DNA of 64,000 bases. Origin: CALMFG01 sp963674805 (GTDB taxonomy: Bacteria > Bacillota > Clostridia > Christensenellales > CALMFG01). The notes under the pieces are model-generated. The model was not told the origin of the DNA, searched no databases, and worked only from the letters and a program-made list of their open reading frames with translations. The position numbers and the translations under genes were made by a program. Numbering within the stretch: the first letter of the stretch is position 1; each line of letters opens with the position of its first letter. Shown one piece after another: positions 35,901 through 43,907 of this stretch. The stretch spans positions 248,001 to 312,000 of the forward strand of contig CAXXNY010000026.1 in assembly GCA_963674805.2 (NCBI GenBank). Direction: 5' to 3'.

Positions 35901-36054
35901 CGCTCATCACTTCATTAATGACAACGCCGCTTGTACCGGCTTCGGTTACGGTTTTAACGTCATTTTCCTGCACAAAAAAATAAACGACGGCAACCGCTGC
36001 CGCTATGATTAATCCGGCCGCTATCAATATCTGAACAATTATGTTTTTTCTCAT
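32923..36054 (-). CDS. CotH kinase with three lamin-tail domains
   Basis: Predicted membrane-anchored or secreted protein of 1043 residues. A basic N-terminus and one hydrophobic segment (about 6-28) are followed by three LTD domains (each with INEVMSAN/ITEVMTGN/INEVVFSN, then PDWIELYN or YDWIELYN), a chitobiase-type domain (YYTLDGSKPTSNS, about 495-560) and a CotH kinase domain (about 635-940) with REKSNKYY and LLYDMDWAMW. In spore-formers CotH phosphorylates coat proteins; its target here is not known. GAGGAG precedes the ATG at 36054. It heads an operon with VTC and DUF4956. A nine-A run occurs in the coding strand near 34706-34714. Confidence 0.92.
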   Translation of the reverse strand: MRKNIIVQILIAAGLIIAAAVAVVYFFVQENDVKTVTEAGTSGVVINEVMSANSGFLPDQDGDFPDWIELYNPTDKEINLYGFGLSDDEAEPIKYALPDISIGAGEYLVVFASGKGISTIDAPYQHTNFRLSSKGDIVILSNRAGATLDRIDLDAIPTNVSYGREAADPETLTRFTEPTPGFENTEAGLAAFKESRKVENPELIITEVMTGNQTMVKDNTGEYPDWIEIYNNSADTINLSDYYISDDLNDPLSFRMPDVKLKPGAYYLLYASGDIARTKDASESVHTDFRLSSYEESIVISTLTGMTLDTLTVKELPSDYAYARILTTSGYSDEWETTTQPSPGYENTEDGYLRFREANPLVLGDVIINEVVFSNDAYAVEANGEYYDWIELYNRGSSAVNLYGYGLTDNTGNPGKWRFPDIEIRAGEYLIIQASGLGESGKTKEELKKNYLNTNFTLSLDGEIVALYNAADVLIDRYNVDKIDGNVSVGRQNSDDVLVFPIPTPGVMNTGGVIGYTKEPVFKLTPGVYETAQQLQIDVPKDAVCYYTLDGSKPTSNSLVYENPITIESTVNVRAMAQESGRMASSTITGTYLIGVAHTVDIISITTDPDYLWGEKNGIYALGSGVDPNDERLAGCRYIDMGDGVLVFDYNTADDGDPETTNDRERARSAIANANFKKLDMEVPANFSLYVDGEQVFVQDIGLQLFGSYSRDEPQKSFAIYARGKYGNTTMEYPFFESRDFTEYKTIVARQSGQDCKFSRIRDIFMTSLMEEYSDTIEVQAYRQCVLYLNGKYWGIYNLREKSNKYYAAARSYAPNPDENIDFLKGNGIALAGSNKEYKELEQFMDDNDIGIAENYEYVKSQMDVYNFMDWIIAEIYFVNSDDGNRKFYRVNSDDGKWRWLLYDMDWAMWVEADGTRQRYTWNYIEEVIRPTGTGAGNTFSTSIMRGLLENEEWKREFLERYAYHLNNTFSPEVAIPHLEELKNNIASEVQNEADTYNWVASAFDRHIQGMEDFLINRPAYAVKYLQETLEISNEEMLEIFGE

Positions 36055-36101
36055 GCTTGACTCCTCATTCTGCCGGCAAATATCGCCCCAAAATCTATAA
36101 C

Positions 36102-36130
36102 ATTCTAACATAATTGTATTTTACAAACAA
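36102..36130 (-). promoter_or_regulatory. Promoter of the CotH-VTC-DUF4956 operon
   Basis: Minus strand TTGTTT, 17-base spacer, TAGAAT. The palindrome at 36193 lies upstream of it. Confidence 0.65.
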
Positions 36131-36191
36131 GGTTTTGGCGCTTTAGACACGTTTTGTTCACAAAGCCGCATAAAGCCGTAAAAAAGCATGC

Positions 36192-36236
36192 TTATCCACA
36201 GATTTCTGTGGATATCTGTTGATTTTCTGTGGATAG
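36192..36236. promoter_or_regulatory. DnaA-box-like palindrome and third half-site
   Basis: TTATCCACA (36192-36200) is a perfect DnaA box. TATCCACAG and CTGTGGATA then form a perfect nine-base palindrome around ATTT (36193-36214), and a third CTGTGGATA follows at 36227-36235, 21 bases after the second. Looser TGTGTATNN copies lie at about 36290-36330. It sits in a 391-base gene-free stretch between divergent genes; dnaA and dnaN are absent, so an origin is not indicated. It may be a DnaA-binding cluster or an operator. Confidence 0.5.
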
Positions 36237-36383
36237 AATACCCAAAAAGGCATATATTGCGGAAAAGTCCTGTGTCAAGCCCAAAATATGTGTGTATTGT
36301 ATGAAGTGTGTATTATGGAATTGTGTATAGATTGTTAATGGCGTGTTATCCCTATGTAAAATAGCCGATTCCACCGCTTCTTC

Positions 36384-36413
36384 TTGCATGCAATACGCCG
36401 GCTGTGTCATAAT
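36384..36413 (+). promoter_or_regulatory. Promoter of ppx
   Basis: TTGCAT, 18-base spacer, CATAAT. The -35 match is weak. AGGAG precedes the ppx start. Confidence 0.45.
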
Positions 36414-36445
36414 AACCCTAATAAAAATGACCTCAGGAGAAACGC

Positions 36446-37357
36446 ATGACTGACCAACACTATGCCGTTGTGGATTACGGCACCAATTCCGCAAGGCTGA
36501 TGATTGCCGTTAACACTGTTTCCGGCATCAAGACCATAAAAAAAACACTTGATACTATCCGCCTCGGCGACGGCATGCAGGACGGGCGTATTACCGATGC
36601 AGCCATGGCGCGTGCCAAGGCGACAACCTTACGGTTTTTGGCAGAGGCTGAGCGCTACAATGTGGATACATTTTATTGTTTTGCCACCTCCGCAGTCAGG
36701 GATGCGGCAAACGCATCCGAATTCAAAGCCCACCTTTTAAAAGAATGCGGCGTTTCGCTGGATATCATCAGCGGCGACCGTGAAGCGCGTATCGGCTATA
36801 TCGGTGCATCGCGCGGAACAAAGGCGCCGGTGGGCATCATCGATATCGGCGGCGGCAGCACGGAGATCGTTACCGGAGAGAATGGTGTTGTCGACTATGC
36901 CCACAGTTTCCGCACCGGAACGGTGCGCCTGCTCCAACAGTATGCCGATGCATCACCGGAAAACCAACAGGCGTATGCGTCCGCTGTCTCGCATATTCTT
37001 GAAATCTTCACTTCGCTTCCCGAAGGATTGGACCATTTTAACTGGCTGGCAATCGGCGGAACGGCAACCGCACTTGCCGCAATCGACCTGTCACTTAAAG
37101 TCTATGATCCGAAAAAAGTGGACCGGCATGTTCTCTCTCTGTCGCGCATCAGTGAAATCTGCGCATCGTTTCAATCGCTCACCGTAGAAGAACGAAAAAA
37201 AACAACGGGGCTTGACGACAAGCGTGCCGATGTTATTGTGTTTGGCGTTACGTTATTAAAAACGCTCATGGAACGCATCGGCATCACCGAGGTTACGGTC
37301 AGTGAATCCGACAATCAGGAAGGGTATCTAATCGAAAAACTCGCACTGAACAAATAA
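36446..37357 (+). CDS. ppx: Ppx/GppA exopolyphosphatase
   Basis: Ribonuclease-H-like phosphatase that removes phosphate from polyphosphate or pppGpp. The 303 residues have VVDYGTNSARLMI, GDREARIGYIGA and IDIGGGSTEIVTGE, the ATPase-like motifs of the family, and AIGGTATALAA. The short length is that of the single-core members without the HD domain. It is separated from the VTC polymerase operon only by the CotH gene and a shared upstream region, so a synthesis/degradation pair for polyphosphate is suggested. Confidence 0.9.
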   Translation: MTDQHYAVVDYGTNSARLMIAVNTVSGIKTIKKTLDTIRLGDGMQDGRITDAAMARAKATTLRFLAEAERYNVDTFYCFATSAVRDAANASEFKAHLLKECGVSLDIISGDREARIGYIGASRGTKAPVGIIDIGGGSTEIVTGENGVVDYAHSFRTGTVRLLQQYADASPENQQAYASAVSHILEIFTSLPEGLDHFNWLAIGGTATALAAIDLSLKVYDPKKVDRHVLSLSRISEICASFQSLTVEERKKTTGLDDKRADVIVFGVTLLKTLMERIGITEVTVSESDNQEGYLIEKLALNK

Positions 37358-37364
37358 AGTCGGG

Positions 37365-37934
37365 CTACAGCGCCCCGATGGTTTTCAGAGCCTGATAGAT
37401 ATGTGAGACCGGAAATCCCATCACGCAGAAATAATTGCCGCTGACATCCGAAATAAACTTACTGCCGAATCCCTGTATTCCGTAAGCGCCCGCTTTATCC
37501 ATAGGCTCCCCGGTTTTGATATAGGCTTCGATTTCTGCGTCGGTCATCGGATTAAAGGTGACGGCCGTTTCAACGGTTTCTGCAATCATCCGGCTGCTTT
37601 CACCATCCATCACACAGAACCCGGTACAAACCGTATGCGACCGTCCGGCGAGCAAGCGCAGCATCCCTGCCGCGTCCGCTTCATCCGCTGGTTTATTCAA
37701 TATCCGGCCGTCCAGCACCACAATTGTATCCGCACCGATTACGACCGCGTCCTTATTCTGTGCCGCTACGGCGCCGGCTTTTCGCTTTGCCAGCTCTGAT
37801 ACCAGTTTCAGCGGATCAGGCTCGTCAATCTGTTCATCCACATCCGGAACATGAATCTCAAATGATTCGGTGATGAAATTTAAAAGCGCCTTCCTTCTTG
37901 GCGAGGAAGACGCCAGAATTAACCGCTTTTTCAA
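37365..37934 (-). CDS. maf: Maf-type nucleotide pyrophosphatase
   Basis: Maf proteins hydrolyse non-canonical or damaged dNTPs/NTPs, and some delay septation. The N-terminal motif ILASSSPRRKALL, the central GADTIVVLDG, and the C-terminal GAYGIQGFGSKFI and GFPV regions are all present. The start is a TTG at 37934 that overlaps the rnfB stop as TTGA, with GAGGG a few bases upstream; this gives 189 residues, the family's normal length, whereas the open frame extends upstream into rnfB. It is probably translated by coupling to rnfB. Confidence 0.92.
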   Translation of the reverse strand: MKKRLILASSSPRRKALLNFITESFEIHVPDVDEQIDEPDPLKLVSELAKRKAGAVAAQNKDAVVIGADTIVVLDGRILNKPADEADAAGMLRLLAGRSHTVCTGFCVMDGESSRMIAETVETAVTFNPMTDAEIEAYIKTGEPMDKAGAYGIQGFGSKFISDVSGNYFCVMGFPVSHIYQALKTIGAL

Positions 37935-38761
37935 ATCAGGCCCTCTTCGGTTTCCTGTCCGTCTTCGATAAATGCGATGGCATTCTGTGGACACTTGCGT
38001 GCGCATGCGCCGCAGAACGTACACTTGCTGTAATCGAATACCGGCAGGTTATCCACCATGGTAATCGCACCGTGCGGACAGGTTTTCGCGCACAGTCCGC
38101 ATCCGATACATCCGGCTTTGCAGATTTCACGAACCGAACGTCCTTTTTGGTGAATCCGGCATGCCACATAGACCTTGATTTCCGGGTCCATCATGGTGAT
38201 GGTATTGCGCGGGCATTCTTCCGCACAGCGGCCGCATCCGGTACACTTGTCTTCGTCCACGCGCGCCACGCCCTCTTTTTCATCGACCGTGATTGCGCCA
38301 AACGGACAGACCTGCTGGCAGGTGCCAAGACCCAGGCATCCCACCGGGCACGCCTTTGCCCCGCCGGCCAAAGATACCGCAGCACGGCAGTCCTGAATAC
38401 CATAATAATCATATTTTTCGATAATCTTATCTTTAACGCCGACGCACATGACACGCGCAACCTGACGCTTCTTTTCCGTGGCTTCCACGCCTAAAAGCTT
38501 TGCGATCATATTGGCGTTTTCCGCCGTACACACCGCGCACTCCGATATGCTGGCTCTGCCTTCACAGAGCGCCTTTGCGAACGCGTCACAGCCCGGATAC
38601 CCGCATCCGCCGCAATTCGCGCCGGGCAGGAGTTCCCTTACTTCCGACAGCAGTTCGTCCGGAACCACCGCCAGCTTCTTCGAAGCAATCCCAAGGCCGA
38701 GACCGAATACCAGCCCGAGTCCCCCGATTACTGCGATTGATATTAAAATGATTTGACTCAT
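37931..38761 (-). CDS. rnfB: Rnf complex subunit RnfB
   Basis: Membrane-bound multi-FeS protein that takes electrons from ferredoxin. After an N-terminal membrane helix (IILISIAVIGGLGLVFGLGLG) comes ANCGGCGYPGCDAFA with a following CAVC (the RnfB-specific 4Fe-4S domain), and then several ferredoxin motifs, including CQQVCPFGAI, CTGCGRCAEECP, CIGCGLCAKTCP and CTFCGACARKCP. The 276-residue length fits clostridial RnfB. It is the last structural gene of rnfCDGEAB and its stop overlaps the start of maf. Confidence 0.96.
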   Translation of the reverse strand: MSQIILISIAVIGGLGLVFGLGLGIASKKLAVVPDELLSEVRELLPGANCGGCGYPGCDAFAKALCEGRASISECAVCTAENANMIAKLLGVEATEKKRQVARVMCVGVKDKIIEKYDYYGIQDCRAAVSLAGGAKACPVGCLGLGTCQQVCPFGAITVDEKEGVARVDEDKCTGCGRCAEECPRNTITMMDPEIKVYVACRIHQKGRSVREICKAGCIGCGLCAKTCPHGAITMVDNLPVFDYSKCTFCGACARKCPQNAIAFIEDGQETEEGLI

Positions 38762-38787
38762 ATTATTTCTCCATTTTTATATTTCGG

Positions 38788-39372
38788 TTAAACCAGCCCG
38801 GAAAAGCCCAAGAAAGCCATAGCCATCAGGCTCGCCGTAATCAGCGCGATTGAAGAATCCCTGAACGCAGGCGGTATATCCGAAAGTTCTACCCGTTCCC
38901 TGATACCGGCAAAAAGCACAATCGCAATCGTAAATCCGATCGCCGCGCCGATTCCTGAAAACAGCGTTTCGATTAAGTTATATCCTTCGGTGATGTTGAT
39001 AATCGCCACCCCGAGCACCGCGCAGTTTGTCGTAATCAGCGGCAGGTAAACCCCCAGTGCCTCATACAATGTCGGCGACATCTTCTGTATCACCATCTCC
39101 ACCAGCTGCACCAGTGCCGCAATAACCAGTATAAACGCGATGGTCTGCAAGAACTCAAGATGAAGCGGCACCAATAACAGATACTGCACCAGATAAGTAA
39201 TAACGGACGCCATCGCCATAACAAAGGTTACCGCCATGCCCATGCCGAACGCGGTTTCGACGCGCTTGGATACCCCGAGAAACGGGCAGATGCCCAGAAA
39301 CCGGGAAAGCACAAAGTTATTGACTAATATTGAGCTGACTAAAATCAGCATGATTTTAACGAATCCACTCAT
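38788..39372 (-). CDS. rnfA: Rnf complex subunit RnfA
   Basis: Integral membrane subunit of 194 residues with six predicted helices. The NFVLSRFLGICPFLGVSKRVETAFGMGMAVTFVM stretch is the RnfA signature and contains the conserved Cys that, with RnfE, binds a membrane FeS cluster; a second Cys is in TTNCAVLGVAI. It lies two bases past the rnfE stop. It works in the electron-driven sodium or proton pump. Confidence 0.95.
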   Translation of the reverse strand: MSGFVKIMLILVSSILVNNFVLSRFLGICPFLGVSKRVETAFGMGMAVTFVMAMASVITYLVQYLLLVPLHLEFLQTIAFILVIAALVQLVEMVIQKMSPTLYEALGVYLPLITTNCAVLGVAIINITEGYNLIETLFSGIGAAIGFTIAIVLFAGIRERVELSDIPPAFRDSSIALITASLMAMAFLGFSGLV

Positions 39373-39374
39373 AT

Positions 39375-39989
39375 TTAATGACCTGCCTTTGCACTTTTTA
39401 ACGTAATCTTATTGATGATTGCCAGCAGTATACCGAGCGTTAAGAATCCGCCGGGAGCCAGGATCATCATAATTGCGGGCTGAAACGAAGCGCCGAAAAC
39501 GCTGACGCCGAAAATCGTGCCGTTGCCGAGAATCTCTCTCACCGAGGAAATCATCAGCAGTGCAAATGTAAAGCCCAAGCCCATTGAGATACCGTCCAGC
39601 ATCGAATAGAAAACCGGATTCTTGGACGCAAAGCTTTCCGCACGCCCCAGAATAATGCAGTTTACCACGATCAGCGGGATGAACAACCCCAATGATTCAA
39701 ACAACGCAGGCACATATGCCTCCATCACCAATTGCACCACGGTGACGAAGGTCGCGATAATGACGATGAACGCCGGAATTCTTACCTTGTCCGGTATGAA
39801 GTTTCTTAGGCTTGCCACCACGATGTTGGAGCATACCAGCACAAATGTTGCCGCCATGCCCATGCCGAGGCCGTTGGATGCCGATGTGGTAACCGCCAAA
39901 GTCGGACACATGCCTAGCATCAGGCGGAAAATCGGATTTTCATTCCACAAACCGTTTTTAAATATGGTTAATACTTTATTTTCTTTCAT
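39375..39989 (-). CDS. rnfE: Rnf complex subunit RnfE
   Basis: Integral membrane subunit of 204 residues related to RnfA, with NPIFRLMLGMCPTLAVTTSASNGLGMG holding the conserved Cys and IVVNCIILGRAESFASKN holding a second. Six hydrophobic segments are visible. It follows rnfG by nine bases and precedes rnfA by two. No odd features are seen. Confidence 0.95.
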   Translation of the reverse strand: MKENKVLTIFKNGLWNENPIFRLMLGMCPTLAVTTSASNGLGMGMAATFVLVCSNIVVASLRNFIPDKVRIPAFIVIIATFVTVVQLVMEAYVPALFESLGLFIPLIVVNCIILGRAESFASKNPVFYSMLDGISMGLGFTFALLMISSVREILGNGTIFGVSVFGASFQPAIMMILAPGGFLTLGILLAIINKITLKSAKAGH

Positions 39990-39998
39990 GTTAACCGC

Positions 39999-40628
39999 TT
40001 ACTCCTTCCCGTATACGCTTTTAAAGAAGTCGTATGCGACGTTGATTCCGCTGATGACCCCGTTACTGGTCAGCGTCGCACTGGTCAGCGCATCCACTTC
40101 AACCATTTCGCCGCTTCCGCTGTCTGCCGAAGGACCGGACGCTGCTTCCGCACTGCCGCCGCCGATTGTGAAATACGGCATGTGCTTTGCGAACTGGTTC
40201 AGGAATTTCGGATTAGACGCATTCGCGCCGAGCCCCGGCGTTTCCTGATGCGAGCCGATATTGACGGCTTCCACCGAACCGTCCGGCATAAAACCGATCG
40301 TGATCTCAATACCCGGGTTATAACCCTTGCTCGTAACCTTAACGGTCATGCCGACTTGTTCGCCGCCGGCTGTGCCAATATAAGCTTCGGTCACCGATAC
40401 ATTCTTGTCGGTGTTATCGTGCCACTCACCGGAAGCTTTCAGTGCTTCAATATCTACCGCTTCAAAAGCGTCCGCTTCGCTCAAGACCGCCTGGCGGGAT
40501 GCTTTTGCCCGCGCCTGCTTGCCTTGTTCGATCGGGCCTGATGTAAATCCGTATGTTGCGCCCAGCAGCGCCGCCGCCAGAACACAGATAATGAGGAGTT
40601 TCGCCGTTAATTGGATAACGTCTTTCAT
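39999..40628 (-). CDS. rnfG: Rnf complex subunit RnfG
   Basis: Flavin-bearing subunit with one N-terminal membrane helix and an extracytoplasmic FMN-binding domain. FMN is carried covalently on the Thr in DALTSATLTSNGV (about residue 183-195), the S[AG]T motif of the family; here the usual Gly is Ser, as in some clostridial relatives. GMTVKVTSKGYNPGI and HQETPGLG are typical. Its ATG overlaps the rnfD stop (ATGA). 209 residues. Confidence 0.95.
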   Translation of the reverse strand: MKDVIQLTAKLLIICVLAAALLGATYGFTSGPIEQGKQARAKASRQAVLSEADAFEAVDIEALKASGEWHDNTDKNVSVTEAYIGTAGGEQVGMTVKVTSKGYNPGIEITIGFMPDGSVEAVNIGSHQETPGLGANASNPKFLNQFAKHMPYFTIGGGSAEAASGPSADSGSGEMVEVDALTSATLTSNGVISGINVAYDFFKSVYGKE

Positions 40629-41599
40629 TTCACCTTCACCTCCCCATAGAGTTTCGGCTGAAGCGCCTTATCAATCAAAGGCACAGTCAGGTTCATAATC
40701 AGGATGGCATATGAAACGCCTTCCGCTGTTGCCCCGAATAAACGGAACACCGCTGTCAGCACGCCGCAGCCGAATCCGAACAGCACCTGCCCTTTTTTGG
40801 TCACCGGGCAAGACGAGTAGTCGGTCGCCATGTATACGGCGCCGAGCAGCAGTCCGCCGCCTACCATATGATAGCCAACGCTGACAATATCAAGCGCATT
40901 CGCACCCAGCAGAAAGCTCATGACTGCGACTGTGCCCATATAAACCACCGGAATATGCCAGGTGATGACTTTTCTGATTAACAGATAAATACCGCCGATA
41001 ATCAGCGCGATTGCACTGACTTCACCGATCGTTCCCGGGATATTACCGGTCAGCATATCGATAAACGGCGGCAGGTTCACACCGAATTTCAACGCCACCA
41101 GCGGCGTTGCCGACGAAATCGCATCTGGAACCGCAATGGATTTAAATGCTCCCGCAACAGGCGCCCCCCACGCGACCATCAATGCCGGCCATGATGCGAC
41201 CAGAAATGCACGCGCACCCAGTGCCGGGTTCATGAAGTTCTGTCCCAACCCGCCGAACAGCTGTTTGACGATTACAATCGCAAATGCAGACCCGATTGCA
41301 GGAATCCACAGCGGCACAGTCGGCGGCAGGTTCAGCGCCAGCAGCAATCCTGTCAGCGCCGCGCTCATGTCCCCGACGGTCACTTTGCGCTTCAATAATA
41401 CCTGTGTTAAGGCTTCCACAGCCACTGCACTCCCCATCGCGACCAGCACGATGAACAGCGAATACAGGCCGAAAAAATATACACCGACTAAGGTTGCCGG
41501 CAGCAACGCAAGCAGCACATCCGTCATCACAACGGAAACCGTGCTTGAGCTTCTTAAATGCGGCGCGGCTGTAACCTTCACCTTATCAAAATATTCCAT
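40625..41599 (-). CDS. rnfD: Rnf complex subunit RnfD
   Basis: Membrane subunit of 324 residues with about eight to ten helices. A second covalent FMN site is visible as SSATPLVAL (about residue 160), and the NPALGARAFL, FGGLGQNFMNP and GGGLLLGAVYMATDYSSCPV motifs match RnfD. It lies between rnfC and rnfG, with a 17-base gap after rnfC. Confidence 0.95.
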   Translation of the reverse strand: MEYFDKVKVTAAPHLRSSSTVSVVMTDVLLALLPATLVGVYFFGLYSLFIVLVAMGSAVAVEALTQVLLKRKVTVGDMSAALTGLLLALNLPPTVPLWIPAIGSAFAIVIVKQLFGGLGQNFMNPALGARAFLVASWPALMVAWGAPVAGAFKSIAVPDAISSATPLVALKFGVNLPPFIDMLTGNIPGTIGEVSAIALIIGGIYLLIRKVITWHIPVVYMGTVAVMSFLLGANALDIVSVGYHMVGGGLLLGAVYMATDYSSCPVTKKGQVLFGFGCGVLTAVFRLFGATAEGVSYAILIMNLTVPLIDKALQPKLYGEVKVK

Positions 41600-41616
41600 G
41601 TTTCCCTCTATTCTTT

Positions 41617-42954
41617 CTACGACTTAGCGCTGTTGGCTTTTCTTTTTTTATTGATCTGGGCCTTGGCGAGTTTAAACGACTCCGCCAGATACCGTTTTGA
41701 CGGGCAGATATAAGAACACGCGCCGCACTCAATGCAATCCATCACGTGATACTTCAGCGCCATATCATAATCGCCTTTAATGGCATACGCGTTCATCACC
41801 AGCGGCATCAATCCGGCCGGGCAGACATCCACGCATCTTGCACACCGGATACAATTGACCTGTTCCGGTGTTTTAGCCAAAGATTCACCCAGCGCCAGCA
41901 GGCCGTTTGTGCCCTTAATCACATCCACCGCAAGCGTATACTGGGCCAGCCCCATCATAGGTCCGCCGACCAGCACTTTCACGATTTTTTCGGTAAATCC
42001 GCCGCAGTAAGTAAATGCGTCTTCAAAACATGTGCCAAGCTTAACCTTCAGGTTTTTTGGATTCTTAACGCTGCCGGTTACGGTGACCACCCGCTCAATC
42101 AGCGGAATGTTCATTTTCAGCGCCCGGTAAATCGCGATGCAGGTCGAGACATTCAGCACAACCGCCCCGATATCCATCGGCAGCCCGCCGGAAGGCACTT
42201 CGCGTCCGGTGATGGCCTGAATCAACTGCTTTTCACCGCCCTGCGGATATTTTACCTTTAAGACCTTAACTTCTACCGGCTGGTCCTTGCACGCGTCCAT
42301 AATGACTTTAATCGCGTCTTTTTTATTGTTTTCTATGCCGATCATCCCGGTTTTAACGCCGAGAATCTTCATGCATATTTTAAGCCCTTCAATCAGTTCG
42401 TCTGTATTCTCTAACAACGCCCGGTGGTCTGCGGTTAAGAACGGTTCGCATTCCGCGCCGTTAACAATCACCGTATCAATCGGTTTTTCCGGCGGCGGCG
42501 ACAGTTTGACATGCGTCGGGAATGTTGCGCCGCCCATGCCGACTATGCCGGCTTCCTGAATCAGCCCGACCAGGGCTTTTGCGTCCAGCTTGGAAATGTC
42601 GCGTTCCTTGCCGTATTCGGGAACCGTTTCTTCCTTAAAGTCGTTTTCAATCACGACCGATAAAACATCTCTGCCCGCTACATTCGGCATCGGTGCAATA
42701 TCCACTACCTCACCTGAGCAGCTCGAATGGATGGGTACGCTGACGAACCCGCCGGGTTCCGCGATTTTCTGTCCCTTTAAAACGCGGTCGCCCACATGGA
42801 CGATCGGTTTAGCCGGTGCGCCGATATGCTGGGCCATTGCCAGCACAATACGCTTGGGGGCATCCATCACTTCGATCGGCTTTTTATCAGTCAGGTATTT
42901 TCCGTGATGCATGTTTGAAAGCGGATGAACCCCGCCCTTAAAGGATAACTTCAT
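41617..42954 (-). CDS. rnfC: Rnf complex subunit RnfC
   Basis: Peripheral NADH-oxidising/reducing subunit. The 445 residues show a Gly-rich GMGGATFPTHVKL with FMN/NADH-binding features related to the Nqo1 fold, ECEPFLTADHR, a SLBB-like region and two [4Fe-4S] motifs, CIRCARCVDVCPAGL and CIECGACSYICPSKRYL. It is the first gene of the operon. A promoter for it is seen at 43078-43105, with a leader of about 115 bases. Confidence 0.96.
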   Translation of the reverse strand: MKLSFKGGVHPLSNMHHGKYLTDKKPIEVMDAPKRIVLAMAQHIGAPAKPIVHVGDRVLKGQKIAEPGGFVSVPIHSSCSGEVVDIAPMPNVAGRDVLSVVIENDFKEETVPEYGKERDISKLDAKALVGLIQEAGIVGMGGATFPTHVKLSPPPEKPIDTVIVNGAECEPFLTADHRALLENTDELIEGLKICMKILGVKTGMIGIENNKKDAIKVIMDACKDQPVEVKVLKVKYPQGGEKQLIQAITGREVPSGGLPMDIGAVVLNVSTCIAIYRALKMNIPLIERVVTVTGSVKNPKNLKVKLGTCFEDAFTYCGGFTEKIVKVLVGGPMMGLAQYTLAVDVIKGTNGLLALGESLAKTPEQVNCIRCARCVDVCPAGLMPLVMNAYAIKGDYDMALKYHVMDCIECGACSYICPSKRYLAESFKLAKAQINKKRKANSAKS

Positions 42955-43077
42955 TTATTCTCTATCTCCTTCAATCATCTGAATATCGATCCGGATGTGA
43001 TTTTAAAAAATGATTTATCGTGAAAAATGAGTCACTGCCCGATGATGAAAACGGTTTGCCCATTAATCTCAACGTAT

Positions 43078-43105
43078 ATTCTAACATAAATTTTTCATTT
43101 GTAAA
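43078..43105 (-). promoter_or_regulatory. Promoter of the rnf operon
   Basis: Minus strand TTTACA, 16-base spacer, TAGAAT, about 120 bases upstream of rnfC. The leader between is A/T-rich with no convincing fold. Confidence 0.5.
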
Positions 43106-43180
43106 TCGGATATATGTTTTTTTAGGGTGTAATACCCCCATTAACCGTGGATTAATTTTCAAAAATTATCCTTAAAACTA

Positions 43181-43209
43181 TTGTTTAGGCAATAAATATG
43201 TTCTAAAAT
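43181..43209 (+). promoter_or_regulatory. Promoter of the multispanning membrane protein gene
   Basis: TTGTTT, 17-base spacer, TAAAAT, just upstream of a GGAGGG ribosome site at about 43216. Confidence 0.6.
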
Positions 43210-43226
43210 GAAATCGGAGGGCGCTT

Positions 43227-43874
43227 ATGAGTTTTATTCTAACGAACAATTGGATTCTTTATGGGCTTGTTGCCGTCGGTGCAGTGTTTCTTTTGTTCGG
43301 ATTTTATTCGGTTAAACCGCTGGCTTCACTTGTCGGCTTCTTAATCGGCTATGTACTGGCCGCACGTTTTCTGCCGCTGCAGCCCCCGGTGCTCACCACC
43401 GTTGCTGTGCTGGCGGGCCTGACCGTGGCGGCGCTTTTCTTTACCGCGCATCTGGCACTGCCTTTTTTAATCGGTGCGGCGCTCACCTTTGGCTTCAGCT
43501 ATGCCGCAATTTTATATTATGCCTTCCCCGCCGAAGTCTATCATTATATCCTCTTTCTTTCGTTAGCGCTGTTAATCGGGCTGACCACTTTTGTCGCCAA
43601 AGACTACTTTATTATTATATGGACTGCGCTGTTCGGCGCCGTACTGCTGAGCTTTTGCGGCGGCATGCTCTTTAATCTCGGTCCGCAGACCTTTGTCTTC
43701 GATAAACCCGAGCCGGTATTCATGCGTATTATCGACATGATTGAGCAAAACCCGTCGGCTATGCTGATTTCGTTCCTCGCACTCTTCTGTTTGGGCCTTT
43801 TGGTGCAGTTCTTTATGACCAACAGTTCACAGATGTTCATCCGAAAGCGCTATATCGGCAAACACCGCCAATAA
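43227..43874 (+). CDS. Multispanning membrane protein (DUF4203/TMEM198-like)
   Basis: The 215-residue protein has about seven hydrophobic segments separated by very short loops, beginning WILYGLVAVGAVFLLFGFYSVKPLASLVGFLIGYVLA. The repeated small-residue helices and short turns resemble the DUF4203/TMEM198 group, of unknown function. The C-terminus is basic (FIRKRYIGKHRQ). GGAGGG lies nine bases before the ATG. It stands alone between the divergent rnf operon and convergent deoD. Confidence 0.65.
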   Translation: MSFILTNNWILYGLVAVGAVFLLFGFYSVKPLASLVGFLIGYVLAARFLPLQPPVLTTVAVLAGLTVAALFFTAHLALPFLIGAALTFGFSYAAILYYAFPAEVYHYILFLSLALLIGLTTFVAKDYFIIIWTALFGAVLLSFCGGMLFNLGPQTFVFDKPEPVFMRIIDMIEQNPSAMLISFLALFCLGLLVQFFMTNSSQMFIRKRYIGKHRQ

Positions 43875-43877
43875 AAC

Positions 43878-43907
43878 AAAAAAGCAGGTTTCCCTGCTCT
43901 TTTTTTA
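43878..43907. terminator. Bidirectional terminator
   Basis: AGCAGG and CCTGCT pair around TTTC with A-runs before and T-runs after, between the membrane protein and deoD. Confidence 0.85.

Noticed and set aside
36055..36445. A replication origin
   Set aside because: The DnaA-like boxes are few, no dnaA or dnaN is near, there is no clear A/T unwinding region and gene direction does not switch here in a lasting way.
43053..43061. GGGCAAACC in the rnfC leader as part of a c-di-GMP riboswitch
   Set aside because: The nine bases match one core strand, but the second conserved strand (GACGCAAAGCC-like) and the paired stems are absent.
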